From positions 1 to 47,207 of the forward strand of contig JAICQQ010000042.1 of NCBI GenBank assembly GCA_025937785.1: a stretch of 47,207 nt of DNA, read 5' to 3'. The translations under genes and the position numbers were made by a program. The stretch comes from Polyangiaceae bacterium (GTDB taxonomy: Bacteria; Myxococcota_A; Polyangia; Polyangiales; Polyangiaceae). Shown here piece by piece: positions 46,997-47,207 of the stretch. The notes under the pieces are model-generated. The model had not been told where the DNA came from, did not search any database, and was given only the letters and a program-made list of their open reading frames with translations. Each line of letters begins with the position of its first letter. Positions within the stretch are counted from its first letter, which is position 1.

Positions 46997-47207
46997 GGGC
47001 CTGTCCCTGAATTAGTCCGGCCCGTGAACGTGAACGTGAACGTGTGCGTGCCCGTGCCCGAGAAGTCGAGGAAAGAGCTATCCATGGCGGTCGAAGTGTG
47101 TTCCGTGGGTAGGCAGCATGGTTAGACATCAGCTGGACGAGCGGCAGTGGCATAAGGTTCGCGCGGTGCTTTGCGCCAAGCGCGGAGCAGGGCGCCCTGG
47201 GAAAGAC
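46997..47207 (+). mobile_element. Left end of an IS5-family insertion sequence (truncated by window)
   Basis: GGGCCTGTCCCTG at 46997, preceded by CTA, looks like an IS427-type terminal repeat at a TA target. It is followed by the hexamer run CGTGAA/CGTGTG/CGTGCC (47021-47060) and the start of a transposase. The right end lies outside the window. Confidence 0.5.
47118..47207 (+). CDS. IS5-family transposase, N-terminal fragment
   Basis: 30 codons from ATG 47118 to the window edge, reading HQLDERQWHKVRAVL and then KRGAGRPGKD. This matches the DUF4096 N-terminus of IS5-family transposases (LxDEQWxxLxxLLP, GRPGKD). It is partial because the window ends, not because of a stop. It differs from the 5.2-6.0 kb transposase, which starts with WRIPEELWSLLEPLLPP. 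Confidence 0.7.
   Translation, partial: MVRHQLDERQWHKVRAVLCAKRGAGRPGKD

Noticed and set aside
1..47207. tRNA, rRNA or riboswitch genes
   Set aside because: No cloverleaf with a recognisable T-arm, no rRNA segments and no known riboswitch cores were found by eye; a covariance-model scan would be needed to exclude them fully.

Overview
The window is GC-rich DNA (roughly two thirds G+C) with dense, often overlapping genes. The gene families fit a Myxococcota bacterium, most likely of the Polyangia type: bactofilin, a DUF4388-roadblock protein, cysteine-rich lipoproteins with Ser/Thr/Gly linkers, large hybrid kinases and a KaiC-like ATPase. This placement rests on gene content and style only; there is no rRNA or tRNA gene in the window.

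Layout. The left edge carries the 3' end of a group II intron (about 50-132). Then come an inositol-monophosphatase-family gene and a ChrR-like cupin gene (both minus), a LysR regulator divergent from an orphan b558-type sdhC, a 43-codon sulfatase scrap, and a frameshifted chaA-type Ca2+/H+ exchanger. Positions 5018-6687 hold a small element bounded by 24-bp inverted repeats and a TTA direct repeat. It contains a GxxExxY (PD-(D/E)XK-like) gene, an inner pair of CCGCCAAG-type inverted repeats, and an IS5-family transposase that looks like a secondary insertion. A phytanoyl-CoA-dioxygenase-like gene and a DUF4398/OmpA pair follow.

9.6-17.1 kb (minus) is a four-gene signalling operon: an unrecognised 162-aa protein, a double-domain KaiC-like ATPase, a GAF hybrid histidine kinase, and a CheB-CheR-PAS-kinase-receiver fusion. 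All junctions overlap by a few bases. creD follows on the plus strand, then nearly 1 kb of non-coding DNA full of GACCCAC/GTGGGTC palindromes, a 60-nt hairpin and a 70-bp tandem array. 19.8-22.0 kb (minus) encodes ZIP, TSUP and CPBP membrane proteins. 22.3-25.1 kb (plus) encodes M14 and M28 peptidases, the latter broken by two frameshifts. 25.4-28.5 kb (minus) has a PAS-GGDEF cyclase and the DUF4388-roadblock protein; an Amt ammonium transporter follows.

30.4-43.0 kb is mostly cell-surface material: a lipoprotein joining lamin-tail domains to a dikinase-like module, two tandem cysteine-rich lipoproteins, a scrap of a circularly permuted ATP-grasp gene, a three-gene cytoskeletal operon (zinc-ribbon/HhH/coiled-coil protein, pentapeptide-repeat protein with a bactofilin-like tail, bactofilin), and a beta-barrel/lipoprotein/TIG-lipoprotein operon. 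43.2-45.8 kb is a Cpx-like envelope-stress operon. The right edge has a NUDIX-winged-helix regulator with a palindromic operator, then the left end of another IS5-type insertion sequence.

One caution applies throughout: at least six positions look like single-base deletions inside otherwise well-conserved genes, all in the same direction. That suggests systematic assembly error rather than real gene decay, so genes called frameshifted here may be intact in the organism.
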